Part shown: positions 21,925-33,394 of the stretch, piece after piece | Layout of the letters: every line of letters starts with the position of its first letter | How positions within the stretch are numbered: position 1 is the first letter of the stretch | Assembly: GCF_932274485.2 (NCBI RefSeq) | Contig: NC_065887.2 | Coordinates: 40,629,201 to 40,693,200 of the forward strand | DNA from: Patella vulgata | Lineage: Eukaryota; Mollusca; Gastropoda; Patellidae | Reading direction: 5' to 3' | DNA length: 64,000 nucleotides | Notes under the pieces: generated by a model | What the model saw: only the letters and a program-made list of their open reading frames with translations | Told to the model about the DNA's origin: nothing | Databases searched by the model: none | Position numbers and translations under genes: made by a program

Positions 21925-22172
21925 TACATAAAGCCCGTCGGAATTGGACGCTTCTTGTCTAAGTTGTAAGGCCGTCGGAACTGGACGCTTCTTGTCTAAG
22001 TTGTAAGGCCCGTCGGAACTGGACGCTTTTTGTCTAAGTTGTAAAGCCCGTCGGAACTGGACGCTTTTTGTCTATAAGACGTAAAGCCCGTCGGAACTGG
22101 ACGCTTCTTGTCTATAAGACGTAAAGCCCGTCGGAACTAGACGCTTCTTGTCTATAAGACGTAAAGCCCGTA
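21925..22172. repeat. Minisatellite, about 38-40 bp, six units in unit 1
   Basis: Units begin aagcccgtcggaactggacg and end gtctaagttgtaag or gtctataagacgtaa. Unit 2 has one copy only (about 25881-25920). Confidence 0.95.
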
Positions 22173-22414
22173 ACACTTTAAGGTCATAATGAACAAGATG
22201 CCGCTTGATGCTATTTAATACTTAAATATTAAAGGACGATATATCCTCGGATAATCCATTAGCCCGGATGAAGCAGACAAGTAGGAAGTTAAACTACATT
22301 TTATTTCATTTCAAATTCGGATTTGCTTTAAGAAAACCCACTTCCTTAGACAATGATAAATCTAAAAGTATTTTTTGAAATGCACAATTTGATTTCATTT
22401 TACTTTTATCCTGT

Positions 22415-23719
22415 TTAGTTTAAACATATTTTATTGACAAATATCAAAAGGATTGAGCACAAGTTTCAAAAACTTAGAAAAGCCCTTTCCATACATAGAA
22501 ATGATAGACATTATTTAATACTAACAAGATTTCGAAATAGTATATACAATAATAAATAATTTATAAGTAATATAAGTAAAGTCAGATGAATTATATCTCA
22601 AAGTTCTATATAAAATAAGTGAAGAGGTGATAAAGAGAATATAAAATTATATTTAAAACATTGAAAAATAAAGTTTAATAAATGGGATATAAATGAACTG
22701 ATGCATGTATAAAATGATAAAAAGAAATAATAATAAAAAAAAAAAAAAAATGGGGGGTGGGGGGTGCGGAGAAGTTATCCACCAAAAAAGCTAAAGCTAA
22801 TAATTTATTCTAAGATGTAACTACTAACAATAACTTTTATTTAAATTTAAATCGTTTTGAAAGTTTGATATATTTGTGAACTTCAAGGAAAAGGTTTGTA
22901 TTCATCTCAATTGACAATTCTGAATTGCCGCACAATAGGATATCTATATTTATCACAGAATAACTTGACAATGTATTTAATAGTTCAGCACGAATTACAT
23001 CATATAAGTGACAATGCAGGAAATAGTGTTCGGCATTTTCTATAAATTTGCCACAAGAACATGTGGGATCATTCACAACGTTTATTTCATACAAATCATT
23101 TTACAACGAACTACACCCATGCCGTATTCTAGTGTGAATAATATTTTCATGTCTATTACCTTTACAGTAGTAGATTGGCGCTTTATGTATTAAGGAACGT
23201 AATTTTTGTTTGTATAGATATTTGAAGGATTTAAGAGTGGTTGATTGCTTTATGGGGTCCTCTAATAATTCCCAATCTCGAATTGTTGTGGGGAAGTACG
23301 AAGTTTGGTGTAATACTGTTCTACAATAAGGATATCTATATTCGCTAATGTTTCTTAAATTGTATTTTTGTGGTGTTTGTTGATAATATTCTAGAATGTC
23401 ATATAAGTATGCTGGGTTTCTCTGATTTTTAATTTGAAAAAATGTGGTTAGTCGCTTTTGTGTACGTCTGTCTGACAATTTATTCCATCCGGTTTCAAAA
23501 TAAAGCGCTTCACGAGAACAAGTTTTAGTTAGTCCAGTCACAATCCTGGCAGCTTCTAGCTGTACCTTTTCAAGTTTTTCGGTATTGGAAACGTTAGACC
23601 CATCCCACACTTCACATGCGTATTCCAATTTTGGCCTTATGAATATCAAATATACGTTATTTAGAGTTTGTCTATTAAAGGTGAATTTTAGTTTACGCAA
23701 AATATTTAATAATTGAGGT
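22415..23719 (-). mobile_element. LINE 3' half (Jockey/I-type) inserted in duplication unit 1
   Basis: 5'-truncated. 23101-23715 encodes the reverse transcriptase thumb and beyond, with the family phrases IRPKLEYACEVWDG and KLEKVQLEAARIVTG. The same frame continues after a TAA (23101-23103) through NDPTCSCGKFIENAEHYFLH (a C-C-H-C-like knuckle) to a stop at 22837-22839. Then comes a 3' UTR of about 400 bp with an A-run (22734-22749) and AATAAA near its 3' end. Unit 2 has the empty site (tatcctgt|aatgcc at 26203-26216). No clear target duplication. Confidence 0.85.
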
Positions 23720-23792
23720 GATGCCTTAGTACCCGACTGTTCATATCCCGTGCAACTTTTGATATAAGCTGATATGGAATTATTTTAGAAGC

Positions 23793-23893
23793 GAAATGAA
23801 ATGAAATGGGGATTAACGTCTTCCTGTTTTGCGCCAACTGGGCTAATGAAGATGGGCATATTACAGTGTGCTATGAGGGGAATTTTGCCTGTT
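23793..23893 (-). mobile_element. SINE-A tail portion cut by the duplication junction
   Basis: Tail gaaatgaaatgaaatgggg and body up to aattttgcctg. The same SINE is complete in unit 2 (26281-26641), so the SINE predates the duplication. Confidence 0.9.
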
Positions 23894-24344
23894 CTTTCCG
23901 TTTCCACTCAAACTGGAGTTTTAAATCACAACTCCTAAAATCGCAACAGAAAATGACAGCCTGACATACCGTTCAGAAGATTTTGAGCTTTTTCCGTTTC
24001 CATTCAAAATTGAGTTTTAAATCACAACTTCTAAGATGGCAATAGCAAATGGCAGCGTGACATGCCGTTTAGAAGACTTTAAGCTTTTTCCGTTTCAACT
24101 CAAACTGTTTATCTTTCTATTTCTTTTAACAGAGGAACTATTTTTCTTCAATTCACTCCTACTCGTTTTAAGTGTCTTCTCTGCAATTCGTTTACTAGAA
24201 ATGCCTGAGAGCTTCTACAAGTGTAATTCAAGTACCAGTATAATTTTATGTGAAGTAATGATTTTAGTTAAGTATATCTTTTACTACAATAGAATGACGA
24301 AATGAACTGAAATAGTATACCTTAGCTCCGTTGTCAAAAGAGAT

Positions 24345-24640
24345 ACTCGACACAAACTAGGTCATTTCGGGACTAACATATGGTTCAGTTTTATTTCAAT
24401 AATTCCTTGCGGGTAGAGGTATTTCGCAGTTGGAAGAAACCGAAGGATCCAGAGAAACCCACGAGGTTTGACAGGCAACCCTACTCCTTGTCACGTACAA
24501 GCGGGAAATGGAAACCACACCACCTGACGCACTAGACCCCCACCCAAACCCACCCCACCACAGACCCCCACCCAAACCCACCCACCACAGAAGCCGTCTA
24601 TTTAGCTCATTTGGTACATACGTTAAGCCCGATTTCATTT
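24345..24640 (-). mobile_element. SINE-B fragment in duplication unit 2
   Basis: Near-identical paralogue of 20350-20650, with a few substitutions. Confidence 0.85.
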
Positions 24641-25207
24641 CAATCCCTTTATAACGTAAAAACCGACATGAATCCGGGGTGGTTGTGTCTATTATAGTTA
24701 CTTGGAACAGATCAATACATTAACCAATGATATATTGAGCCCGCTACAGTCAGTAGCTGTTACACACAACCCGAAGCTGGAACACATTGACTGATCTACG
24801 AACAACTTGTCTCCTTAATGCATGCTACAGATGATTTGTAGTGGCTTACTTAAACAACTCGCTAATATATCTCTTCTTAACTCTCAACCTAACTAGCATG
24901 CATCGATATGTACATGTTCGTGACGTTTCCCAAGGCTTCACGACAAATCATGATAGTGGCTAAATGGCTAAGTAGCTGTGGTTAAACGTGTGCTGCCAAT
25001 GATTATGACATCACGAGCAACGGGGAGATAGAGGGCTGTGTTATTTACAAATAAACACACTAAAGCAATTTCCTTTGTTCTTGGAATGATCTTTACTTTC
25101 TGGCACAGGTTATTCGAAACTTTATAATGGCTGCTTAGGTGGGAATCCAAATTGTTATAGGGATTGGTTAAAGGAGACAAGTCTAAAGCGTATATATACG
25201 AGCGTAT

Positions 25208-25620
25208 TCTGGTTGGGGGATTATTCTAAACTTTATAGAACTTCGTGGGAATTTTAATTTTATAGAGATTGGTTAGGAGGCAATTTTAAACCTTATAGAA
25301 CTTGATTGGGAGGCAATTCTAAACTTTATAGAAATTGGTTTGGAGGGAATGCTAAATATTATAGCGATTGGCTGGGGGGAATTATAAATTCTATAGAGCT
25401 TGGTTAGGAGGGAATTCTAAACCTACAGAGCCTTGGTTAGGGGGGAATTCTAAATTGTATAGAATTTGGTTAGGAGGGAATTATAAAGTTGATATATATA
25501 TAGAATTGTTAGGAGATAATTCTAAACATCAATAATTCATGATTATGAAGGAATTATAAAGTTTATAATGTATGATCGGGAGAGAATGTATTCTATTTTT
25601 TATTTTAAAAAATAAACATT
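25208..25620. repeat. Minisatellite, about 36-40 bp, in unit 2
   Basis: Paralogue of 21220-21660, slightly shorter. Confidence 0.9.
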
Positions 25621-26280
25621 GGTTAGCATGGTATTCTAATTATGTATAAAAGTTGGTTAGATATTGTAAATATATTATAATGCATACGTGGTAAGGGAAG
25701 AAACCTAAACTATGGTTAAGAGATATTTCTAATCTTTATAAAGCTTTGTTAGGATAGAATTCAGCTGTAATTAAACGGTATTTCTGAGAAATCTCTATGT
25801 CGCTTACTACTTCCTGCATTCTGTTATCCGGTGTATCATTCCATAACATAACCGAGGACTTAATACTTCTCTTCTACATAAAGCCCGTCGGAACTGGACG
25901 CTTTTTGTCTAAGTTGTAAGTAAAATATATTTTGTTTTAAATGGTACAGCTCAAATAAACTCCACGTGACATTTTAAGGTCATAATGAACAAGATGCCGC
26001 TTGATGCTATTTAATACTTAAATATTAAAGGACGATATATCCTCGGATAATCCATTAGCCCGGATGAAGCAGACAAGTGGGAAGTTAAACTACATTTTAT
26101 TTCATTTCAAATTCGGATTTGCTTTAAGAAAACCCAATTCCTTAGACAATGATGAATCTAAAAGTCTTTCTGTAATGCACAATTTGATTTCATTTTACTT
26201 TTATCCTGTAATGCCTTAGTACCCGACTGTTCATATCCCGTGCAACTTTTGATATAAGCTGATATGGAATTATGTTAGAA

Positions 26281-26641
26281 GCGAAATGAAATGAAATGGG
26301 GTTTAACGTCTTCCTGTTTTGCGCCGACTGGGCTAATGAAGATAGGCATACTACAGTGTGCTATGAGGGGAATTTTGCCTGTACAGCGGCGCTACGGCCT
26401 ACTCTTATATCGAATTCCAACTGCCAATGGACCCTTTACATGCATACAATGCGTACACGAGATCTCGTCTTTTCGTTCCATCCGAAGGACTATGCGTTGT
26501 CCCTTGCCAGGTCGTCTCTCCTGCACCACTGCCAAGCGGGAACCACACCGGCAAATCCTAATGAACATTCTCGGCCAATGAAGGGGTCGAACACAGGACC
26601 TTCAGGTTAGCGAGCCAACGTCTTACTTACTTAGCCACGTA
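26281..26641 (-). mobile_element. SINE-A, full length
   Basis: TTTCA tail, complete body and head region (cgagccaacgtcttac, ttagccacgt). Flanked by ATGTTAGAA at 26272-26280 and 26642-26650 (9-bp target duplication). Confidence 0.9.
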
Positions 26642-26824
26642 ATGTTAGAAAGTAATTTAGATTACAGCGTATGTCAAAAACAAGAAACGAAATATTGAAC
26701 TAAATTATTAATTAAATTTAATGTGCTTTACAAATGAAAAGACGGGTCTGACACCCCCACCATCCCTGTTCTCAAGAATTATCACGCGTTTTAAAAATTG
26801 TAATCTAATTTGAGTATGATGTTT

Positions 26825-26975
26825 TTGGGGAGGCAGGTAGCGTACGCCCTATAATAAGACCTGCTTTCCATGCAAATAAGGTCCCTACGGCCAAGCGAAT
26901 TATTAAAATAATATAAAATATATGCTTTAATCCATAAATGAGTGGATGTTAATCCCCATATCTTTCTCCTTTTAT
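26825..26975 (+). mobile_element. SINE-B, diverged, internal deletion
   Basis: Head-like tagcgtacgccctataataa, then aaggtccctacggccaagcg, attattaaaataa and gagtggatgttaatcccc. The core is missing. Confidence 0.65.
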
Positions 26976-27038
26976 TCTTACTAGGTATTACTCGAGACAA
27001 AAACAACACTTTTTTTATATGGGTGTAATATTGATAGG

Positions 27039-27232
27039 CTTGGGTCATTCATGTTAAAGGGTTAGCTAATTACTTTATCGGTTTAACTGGAACAGTAGCC
27101 GTAGAATTTCTAGTAGAAATTATCCCTGTTGTAATCGATGTTTATTACTTTAATAAAGGGGTCTGGAATACATACCGCGCTAAGCAACAGCTTGGATGCA
27201 CAGGAATGTTAACTGCGGGCCGAGATCGGTAG
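27039..27232 (+). other. Unassigned open frame with exon-like composition
   Basis: Open from 27039 to TAG 27230-27232 without an early Met. The translation has a plausible helix (TVAVEFLVEIIPVVIDVYYF) followed by a basic stretch (NTYRAKQQLG). A possible acceptor is ...ggtttaactggaacag at 27069-27085. It may be a last exon or chance; no family recognised. Confidence 0.2.
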
Positions 27233-28888
27233 CTCGGGTATAAATTCCTTCCAAGTTTGAATATTTCTTGCAATTGTAACTGTCGGTGGTTAAAATAGCG
27301 TAATGATAAAATACCACGTTATAAAAGCCATAATCAGATATACGGTGAGACTATCGCATCAACTTTCTATTCGTTTTCTACAGTTTTAACAATGGGCACG
27401 ACGTTCGCTTCATTCAGCGCAAAATTATACGAGCACCATTGTCAGTGATCTGACACTATGGGAATGATTCCTGTGATTGACTGACGTTGATATTACCTTC
27501 ATCGGTCGTCGATAAGAGCCAATCATCGAGGGTTTTAGATCGAATACGGAAACCGAGGTTTTGTTGCCATCCGCCCAGTCAATGATAATTACCTACTCCC
27601 TGAATGGATAGTTTTCACATATATACCGTGCTTGTACTACGAGCGATCACACACACAGTGGACAATCGAACTGTTACTTTTGGATATAAGTAAGCCTCCA
27701 CTGACTAAAGTTTTCATCCTTCTCCAGTCGTTACTGTACTTAAACAAGGTAAGACTATTATATATTTTTATACGCACTATCCACATATATCATTAGTGTT
27801 AAATGCACCATTCTGTAATCTACCACTGACACAGGGTTTATCGTCCACTTCTTCTTAACATGGTAAAATACCAAACAATGTTCCAAGCATTAATGAAACT
27901 GACCAGTTGTTTAAAACCGATGCAGTACGATACCATATCAGTTGGACAGGCGGACACGCATCAAGCGAATAATTAAGATCAGTATCAGGATTAAGGATTT
28001 ACTATGGATTAAAACATCTATGAATAAACCCGTTTGAGAACTACAATACCATATTGTCATCTCTTTGTAAAGATGTTTACCTAAATCCATCGTCATACCA
28101 TGGAAATACCAACAAACGAAAAACAAAATCACCGAACCCAGCAACGAAACAAACCGAAAACGCCCCCCCCCCCCTCAAAAACAAAGAAAAAAATAACAAA
28201 ACAACGTAAATAAAAAAATCAAAACAACCCACAACACTCGTTAAGCATGCTTTTATACTTTTTAATACATCTCAGTCAATTAATTTATTGTATAGAAATT
28301 ATTTTTATTCAATAGTTGTCTGGAGGACTTCTCAGGTCCTTAAGGCGCCTTTCACCTTAATTTAATTTCGATGGGCAATAATGTCGAGTTCAATGTTAAT
28401 TTCAAAAGTGGTTTGAAGTGTTAAATTGAGCTAACCCCCCAAAATTTATGATATATGTATTTATGATTAATATAAAATTATCTATGTTATTGATGGAGAT
28501 TAAGCTTGTGAAACTGACAAAATCTGGGGTGCACATACAATGGAATGCATACAATTGTATCTTGAACAGATGGAATTCGAAGATAAATTATTGGAGGAAC
28601 GGACACTGCCCAAGCAAAAGCGCCATCTTCGCATTGCAAACTGAAAGTAACCATAAGCTGGTCATAATAAAATCGAGGTTTCACGGTCTCGTCAAAACAA
28701 TCAATACAAACGTAATTTAATTATTAATAATATGGTTGCGTATGAAACATCTCTTTTAAGTGAACAACTCCACATGGATGAACTTTAAGTTTTCGTTGCC
28801 TTTGAACGTCTCAACAAACTTTCTTGGTCGGTCCGACGGGCACCAGCGTTGACAAGTGAAAACCGGACTTCAAATATTTGCCGAGATT
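27233..28888. other. 1.6-kb gene-free stretch
   Basis: A C-run at 28163-28174 and otherwise unremarkable sequence. No gene or repeat recognised. Confidence 0.35.
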
Positions 28889-28893
28889 AGAAC

Positions 28894-29142
28894 CCGAGTT
28901 GTTGTTGTTGTTCTTAGTGTTTAAAGTCCGCTTCCACCGAAGGTGATATCACAGACAAGTCTTATTTTTCATTTTCATTATCTCAGCGCACGCACAGGGG
29001 TCTTTCCTGTGGGAGGAAACCGGAGTACCCGGAGTAAACCCACGAGGTTGAGAAGGCGCCCCTATCTCCAAGTGACATAGCCAGAGGTGACCGGTCCGCT
29101 AGAGGTCGACGCGCGCCACTCTAGACCACTAGGCCATCCCAA
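28894..29142 (-). mobile_element. SINE-C, full length
   Basis: AAC-repeat tail (28898-28912 on the plus strand as ttgttgttgttg), tail block (tgtttaaagtccgcttccac, gtgatatcacagacaag), core (ggaaaccggagtacccgg) and tRNA-like head with TGGCCTAGTGG (A box, minus strand, near 29127). The core is shared with SINE-B, and the tail block with the LINE at 42005-43492. Confidence 0.9.
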
Positions 29143-30250
29143 CCCCCCATTCCATATGAAGTCCGTATCGCCCTATTTTATTTTACAAATCAATAAAAAA
29201 GTTGTTAATCTTCAACAGCAGACGCGATTAAAAAAAATACAATTTTATAAACACGTTATAAATTATTTATTCGACCGTACTTGGTTGTAATATAGCTTTA
29301 TTTATTTCACAATGGAAAACATGCACCATTGGTTTTATTCAATTAAAACACACTGAAATATAAGTAGATGTTATCCAATATACGAGATGGGACAAATGAA
29401 TAAATAATACACTTGCAATAGATTTATATGAGTGTGATGCAGGTTATTGAGATTAATATTATCACCAACAGTTTCTGATTGTCGGGTGGAGGGGTCGGTG
29501 GGTGCTTGAAGAGCACATAAACACGGCACCATCACATAAATATACCGAATAATTTTAAATTAGATAAAAAAATCATATACGAAAGAAACAAAATCATAAA
29601 GAAATGAGATTCGATGTATAACATATATGTCGTAACTTTTAAAAATTGTGCTCAGGAAGAATGCCGTCTCTCTGCCACCCTCTGCACCTCTATAACACTG
29701 GTAGCGGATATTTTTATTGCCGCTTTGATTCTTATGGTTTTCTACTTGAATTATTAATACAATTGTGTCGAGAGCTGCACATAACATACTACCGTGTACT
29801 ATACATGGGTATAGATTAATTGATGCAGAATACAAGTCGGGTCGTTGGGAAGGGACGAACATCCCAAAACACGTGTTTACTAATCACAGCACGTAAGATT
29901 GTCCTCAAAGCACATTGCATGACGTATGTTTGTGCTTTGTTTGAGCACAAATATAAATTTGAGAAAGTTATTCAATAACCTTTGATATTTTGATACAGAT
30001 ATTTCAACTGGTTCCTCGTGACCACATTAGTCAATGTAAAAGAATCCCTGACAGGTGAAATTCGAAAGCGCCCGTCTTTCCGCCCGTCTTTATTATCGAA
30101 TCCAATAGAACTTTTCGTAACTCGTCTATCTGTTTATAGAAAGAAAGAGTAAAAACTGTTTATAAGATAGTAATTGTATAGATTATGTAATATTCTAGTT
30201 GATGTTATATCAAGATAACGGTAAATCCACATTACAGTATAACGAGAATA
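29143..30250. other. 1.1-kb gene-free stretch
   Basis: Nothing recognised. Confidence 0.35.
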
Positions 30251-30257
30251 ACTTTTT

Positions 30258-30292
30258 ATCAGTAGGACGTTAAACTCCATTTTATTTCATTA
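30258..30292 (+). mobile_element. SINE-A tail scrap
   Basis: atcagtaggacgttaaactc followed by catttta/tttcatt. Confidence 0.7.
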
Positions 30293-30496
30293 TAACTTGT
30301 ATCAAGGGCGGTGTCTGGGGGTGGGGAGAGGGTGGGACTGGGCAGTGAAAGACAGTTTACCCCTAAACTAATTGCCCCTTTTTATCTACACGTGTTTCAA
30401 ATAATGAAATATTTACTGAATATCTCTCTAATAATAGTCCCTGTGAGGTGAGCCAAAGCCCTTAACGTAGTATTCCGGTCTTCCCTCCCGTCCACC

Positions 30497-30897
30497 CAGT
30501 GCCGGACTGGGCCCACCTGTCCACCTGTCCGTGACAGGTGAGCCTAAGCTTATTAAAAAAAAGTGGACCTAAGCCTATAAAGAAAAAAGAGAAAGAAAAA
30601 AAGGAAAAAAGAAAAGAGAAAGAAAGGAGAAGGGGAGGAAAGAAAAGAAAGAAGGAAGGAAGAAGAGGACAGGACACAGGCTGTGTCCTGTCCTCTCCTT
30701 CCTTCTTTCCTAATGATAGTGCTCTTAGATCATTATGTTATCCAATTGTATCAGGAAACCAAAAATTTGCCTTCTTCTGCTTTGGTCTGAAATGCTTGGA
30801 AAATGGGTTTGCGGTTGTCAATTTTCAAAGTTTTCCTGATGAGAGCCCCCCCCCCCCCAAGACTCTCGCGCGCCTTCGACCCACCAGTCCGACACTG
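30497..30897. mobile_element. hAT-type MITE, about 401 bp
   Basis: Terminal inverted repeats CAGTGCCGGACTGG (left) and CAGTGTCGGACTGG (right, reverse complement) with one mismatch. Flanked by a perfect 8-bp duplication, CGTCCACC, at 30489-30496 and 30898-30905. 8-bp duplications and CAGTG-like ends are typical of hAT. The interior holds an A/G-rich tract and a near-perfect hairpin (30644-30710). No transposase was seen. Confidence 0.9.
30644..30710. repeat. Near-perfect hairpin inside the hAT MITE
   Basis: gaaggaagaagaggacagga plus cacag pairs with ctgtgtcctgtcct plus ctccttccttc. The stem is about 30 bp with one or two bases of loop. Confidence 0.9.
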
Positions 30898-30905
30898 CGT
30901 CCACC

Positions 30906-31187
30906 CCTCACCGTCGGGCCATTTTCTATTTAGATCTTGGATGGTATATAGTGTGTACTTATGGATCTATCAGGGAATTATATATTGGTATTTTATATGC
31001 TCAAAATGTGTTGACATGCAATAATTATCAGCCTTATATTGGATCTATATTTAGGCAAATGTGTATTTATAGTTTTACAGCAGTAAAAGTATTCTAATAA
31101 AGATCACCATTAATAAAATTATTCTTCATTGACTAAATCATTTATACATGCAGAATCATTATCGTTAAGTCTGCATCAACCGGTATA
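30906..31187. other. AT-rich spacer
   Basis: Nothing recognised. Confidence 0.3.
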
Positions 31188-31310
31188 AGTGCGTTGGGCA
31201 TATCCCATGCAGTCTGCTACGAGGGCAATATTGTCCTGTAAACGACATTTCCACTCGAATTCCAAAAGTTCAAATGTCGATTTTTCGTCACATCCGAACT
31301 ACCAAGCACA
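31188..31310 (-). mobile_element. SINE-A fragment, very diverged
   Basis: catgcagtctgctacgaggg, actcgaattccaaaag and tttttcgtcacatccgaact keep the order of the SINE-A body. Confidence 0.6.
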
Positions 31311-31864
31311 CTTAATTCTACGTTAGAATGTTCTCAACATCATAAACTATAGATTTGATCAACTGAAAATTTGACTCCGATTCATTTCAAATTCAACCTG
31401 TCTTATATTTCCTTTCTGAGCAGCCTATATGTTAATGTCTTCACATGTCACATGATTTCTGAGGTGTTTACACGTGACTTAAGGGACAAAGCGATCAGCT
31501 CCTGCAGTCCGAACCCCCATGGGACACCTCGACATTAATGTATTTGATACCCAGATTTAGGATTTAGTGAATCACATATGCGCGGAAATGCACACACACG
31601 AGTGAACAATGTGCTGCGATATCGCCACCCCGGGAGCATACGCTAATCCACCAACTATACTTTTATTACTAAAGAACAAAAAATGTCATTTTCGTCAGTT
31701 ACTATGTCATGTCATGTCATGTCATGGGTTGTTGAAGTATCAATAATTCGAATTCCATATGTTGACCTTGTTGCCGGGTTATTAGATAAACTCAAAGTAA
31801 CAAAATAACTACTAGATTCTAGACGGTTTATATAAACAATGTCTTGTTAAACACTTATGTCACT
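31311..31864. other. Spacer with a (tcatg)n run
   Basis: TCATG repeated four times at 31706-31726. No gene seen. Confidence 0.35.
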
Positions 31865-31877
31865 CATGTATATTGTG

Positions 31878-32141
31878 GTGGGGGGCGGAATGCATAACGC
31901 GTGCTTCATAAGGTCTGTCATGCTTGTACTTGACAAGGAATAGGTTCGCCTGTCGAACCTCGTGGGTTTTCTCCAGGTCCTCCGGTTTCCTCCCACTGCT
32001 AAAGACCCCTACGCGCAAGCGAATTTATGAAATAAATTTGAACTATATGTTAGTCTCGAAATGACTAAGTTTGTGTCGAGTGGACGTTAAACCTTATCCC
32101 CCTCTCCCCCCTCTCCCCCCCCCACCTCTCCCTCTCTCTCA
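31878..32141 (+). mobile_element. SINE-B with a deletion in the head
   Basis: Head fragment, core (gggttttctccaggtcctcc), gtgtcgagtggacgttaaac and a CT-rich tail. It lacks the B box region. Flanked by a perfect 13-bp duplication, CATGTATATTGTG, at 31865-31877 and 32142-32154. Confidence 0.95.
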
Positions 32142-32308
32142 CATGTATATTGTGTATCAACGTTCGTTCCTGGTTTGTTTCCGAGCCACTGAGATCCCGG
32201 ATTTTATGCTGATGTTGGTTGAGACAGTCCCCCAGGAATTCCCAACAGCGTCTAATCGTTCGGGTCGTATGAAATACAGTATACTTGTTGGCATGCATAT
32301 ACCAGGGT

Positions 32309-32446
32309 CCTGTTTCACGAAATTTTAACTAAAGATAAAATCCAAATTTTAGTAGATACTTCAATTTTGATTGGCTAAGCACTACAATCGGTCTAATATT
32401 TTCCAATCAAATTAGTTATCCAAACAGGCCCCAGAACCCTAGGTTG
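32309..32446. mobile_element. Short MITE-like element
   Basis: Ends cagggtcctgttt and (reverse complement) ctggggcctgttt. The internal phrase gataaaatccaaattt and the word tgattggctaag are shared with 62692-62795. No target duplication is evident. Confidence 0.6.
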
Positions 32447-32454
32447 TGTGAACT

Positions 32455-32600
32455 TTGCGGAATGTCGACGGAAAGTGGTCTAACCCTAAGGTCCTTCAAT
32501 AGGCGCGATGTCGATCCCAAACAACATTTTCGTTCCTTGCTCAAGACCCATATGCGCAAGTTCAGTTATGAATTACAGTGGACGTTCCTTAAATAAACAG
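32455..32600 (+). mobile_element. Possible ancient SINE-B
   Basis: Only scattered landmarks: gatcccaaacaac, ttgctcaagacccatatgcg, caagttcagttatgaa and agtggacgtt. Low certainty. Confidence 0.4.
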
Positions 32601-32796
32601 AAGTATACAAGGTATGATAAATATACCGTGTATGTAAATAGTAACCAATATATTTCTTCTGTATATTCTACGTAGCAATTGTTATCAAATCGTGCACGAG
32701 TCTGTCGTTGATTCATAAAAAAATGAATTGTTCGACTTTCGCAATTTCATTGGTGAACTTAAACTTTAACATAAACATCCTTTAGATTACGACATT

Positions 32797-32968
32797 TTGC
32801 GTCTAATTTACAAACTTGTTTGTGTCTTATTGTCAACTTGTTTCCGTCTAATTTACAAACTTGTTTGTGTCTTATTGTCAACTTGTTTCCGTCTAATTTA
32901 CAAACTTGTTTGTGTCTTATTGTCAACTTGTTTCCGTGTAATTTACAAACTTGTTTGTTTATTAGTTT
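32797..32968. repeat. 45-bp minisatellite, nearly four units
   Basis: gtctaatttacaaacttgtt, tgtgtcttattgtcaacttg, tttcc: exact period 45. Two plus-strand frames stay open across the array (15-residue repeats), an effect of the period being divisible by three. Confidence 0.95.
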
Positions 32969-33013
32969 GCGATCTTTTCCCGGAAATACCCCATCTGATA
33001 TCTATGTGGTGGG

Positions 33014-33263
33014 GGGGGGGCTGAATGGTTAGCACGTGCGCGCTGTACCATAAAGTCTGTCATTGAGTCAACTGGCGTGGTTTCGAATCCCCGGTTGTAC
33101 GTGGCAAGGAGTAGGATCGCCTGTCCAACCTCCTGGGTTTTCTCCGGGTCCTCCGGTTTCCTCCAACTGCTAAAGACCCCTACGCGCAAGCGAATTATTG
33201 AAATAAAATTAAACCATATGTTAGTCCCGAAATGACCTAGTTTGTGTCGAGTGGACGTTAAAC

Positions 33264-33304
<41 letters not shown>
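33014..33304 (+). mobile_element. SINE-B, full length
   Basis: Head (tgaatggttagcacg), B box ggtttcgaatcccc, core and a CT-repeat tail of about 40 bp. Flanked by TATCTATGTGGTGG (32999-33012) and TATCTATGTGATGG (33305-33318), a 14-bp duplication with one change. Confidence 0.95.
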
Positions 33305-33311
<7 letters not shown>

Positions 33312-33394
33312 GTGATGGAGTGGAATTAATCCCCCCGATCTAATATCTATGTCTAGGTCATATTAACACTTATATATTATAAATCTATTTTCTC

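Larger units (their letters stand above)
19907..23893. repeat. Large tandem duplication, unit 1
   Basis: Matches 23893-26378 nearly throughout, at well above 90% identity by eye. It is interrupted by a LINE at 22415-23719, and by an expanded minisatellite at 21925-22170. It ends inside a SINE-A (23793-23893, minus), cut at gaggggaattttgcctg, where unit 2 begins at ttctttccg. Confidence 0.95.
23893..26378. repeat. Large tandem duplication, unit 2
   Basis: Second copy of 19907-23893 without the LINE. It contains the SINE-B fragment (24345-24640), the 36-bp minisatellite (25208-25620), a single 39-bp unit and an extra 45-bp segment (about 25920-25970) missing from unit 1. Confidence 0.95.

Noticed and set aside
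24036-24305. 89-codon open frame with a hydrophobic stretch in duplication unit 2
   Set aside because: The paralogous position in unit 1 carries a one-base difference that breaks the frame, and it starts in the 105-bp tandem repeat.
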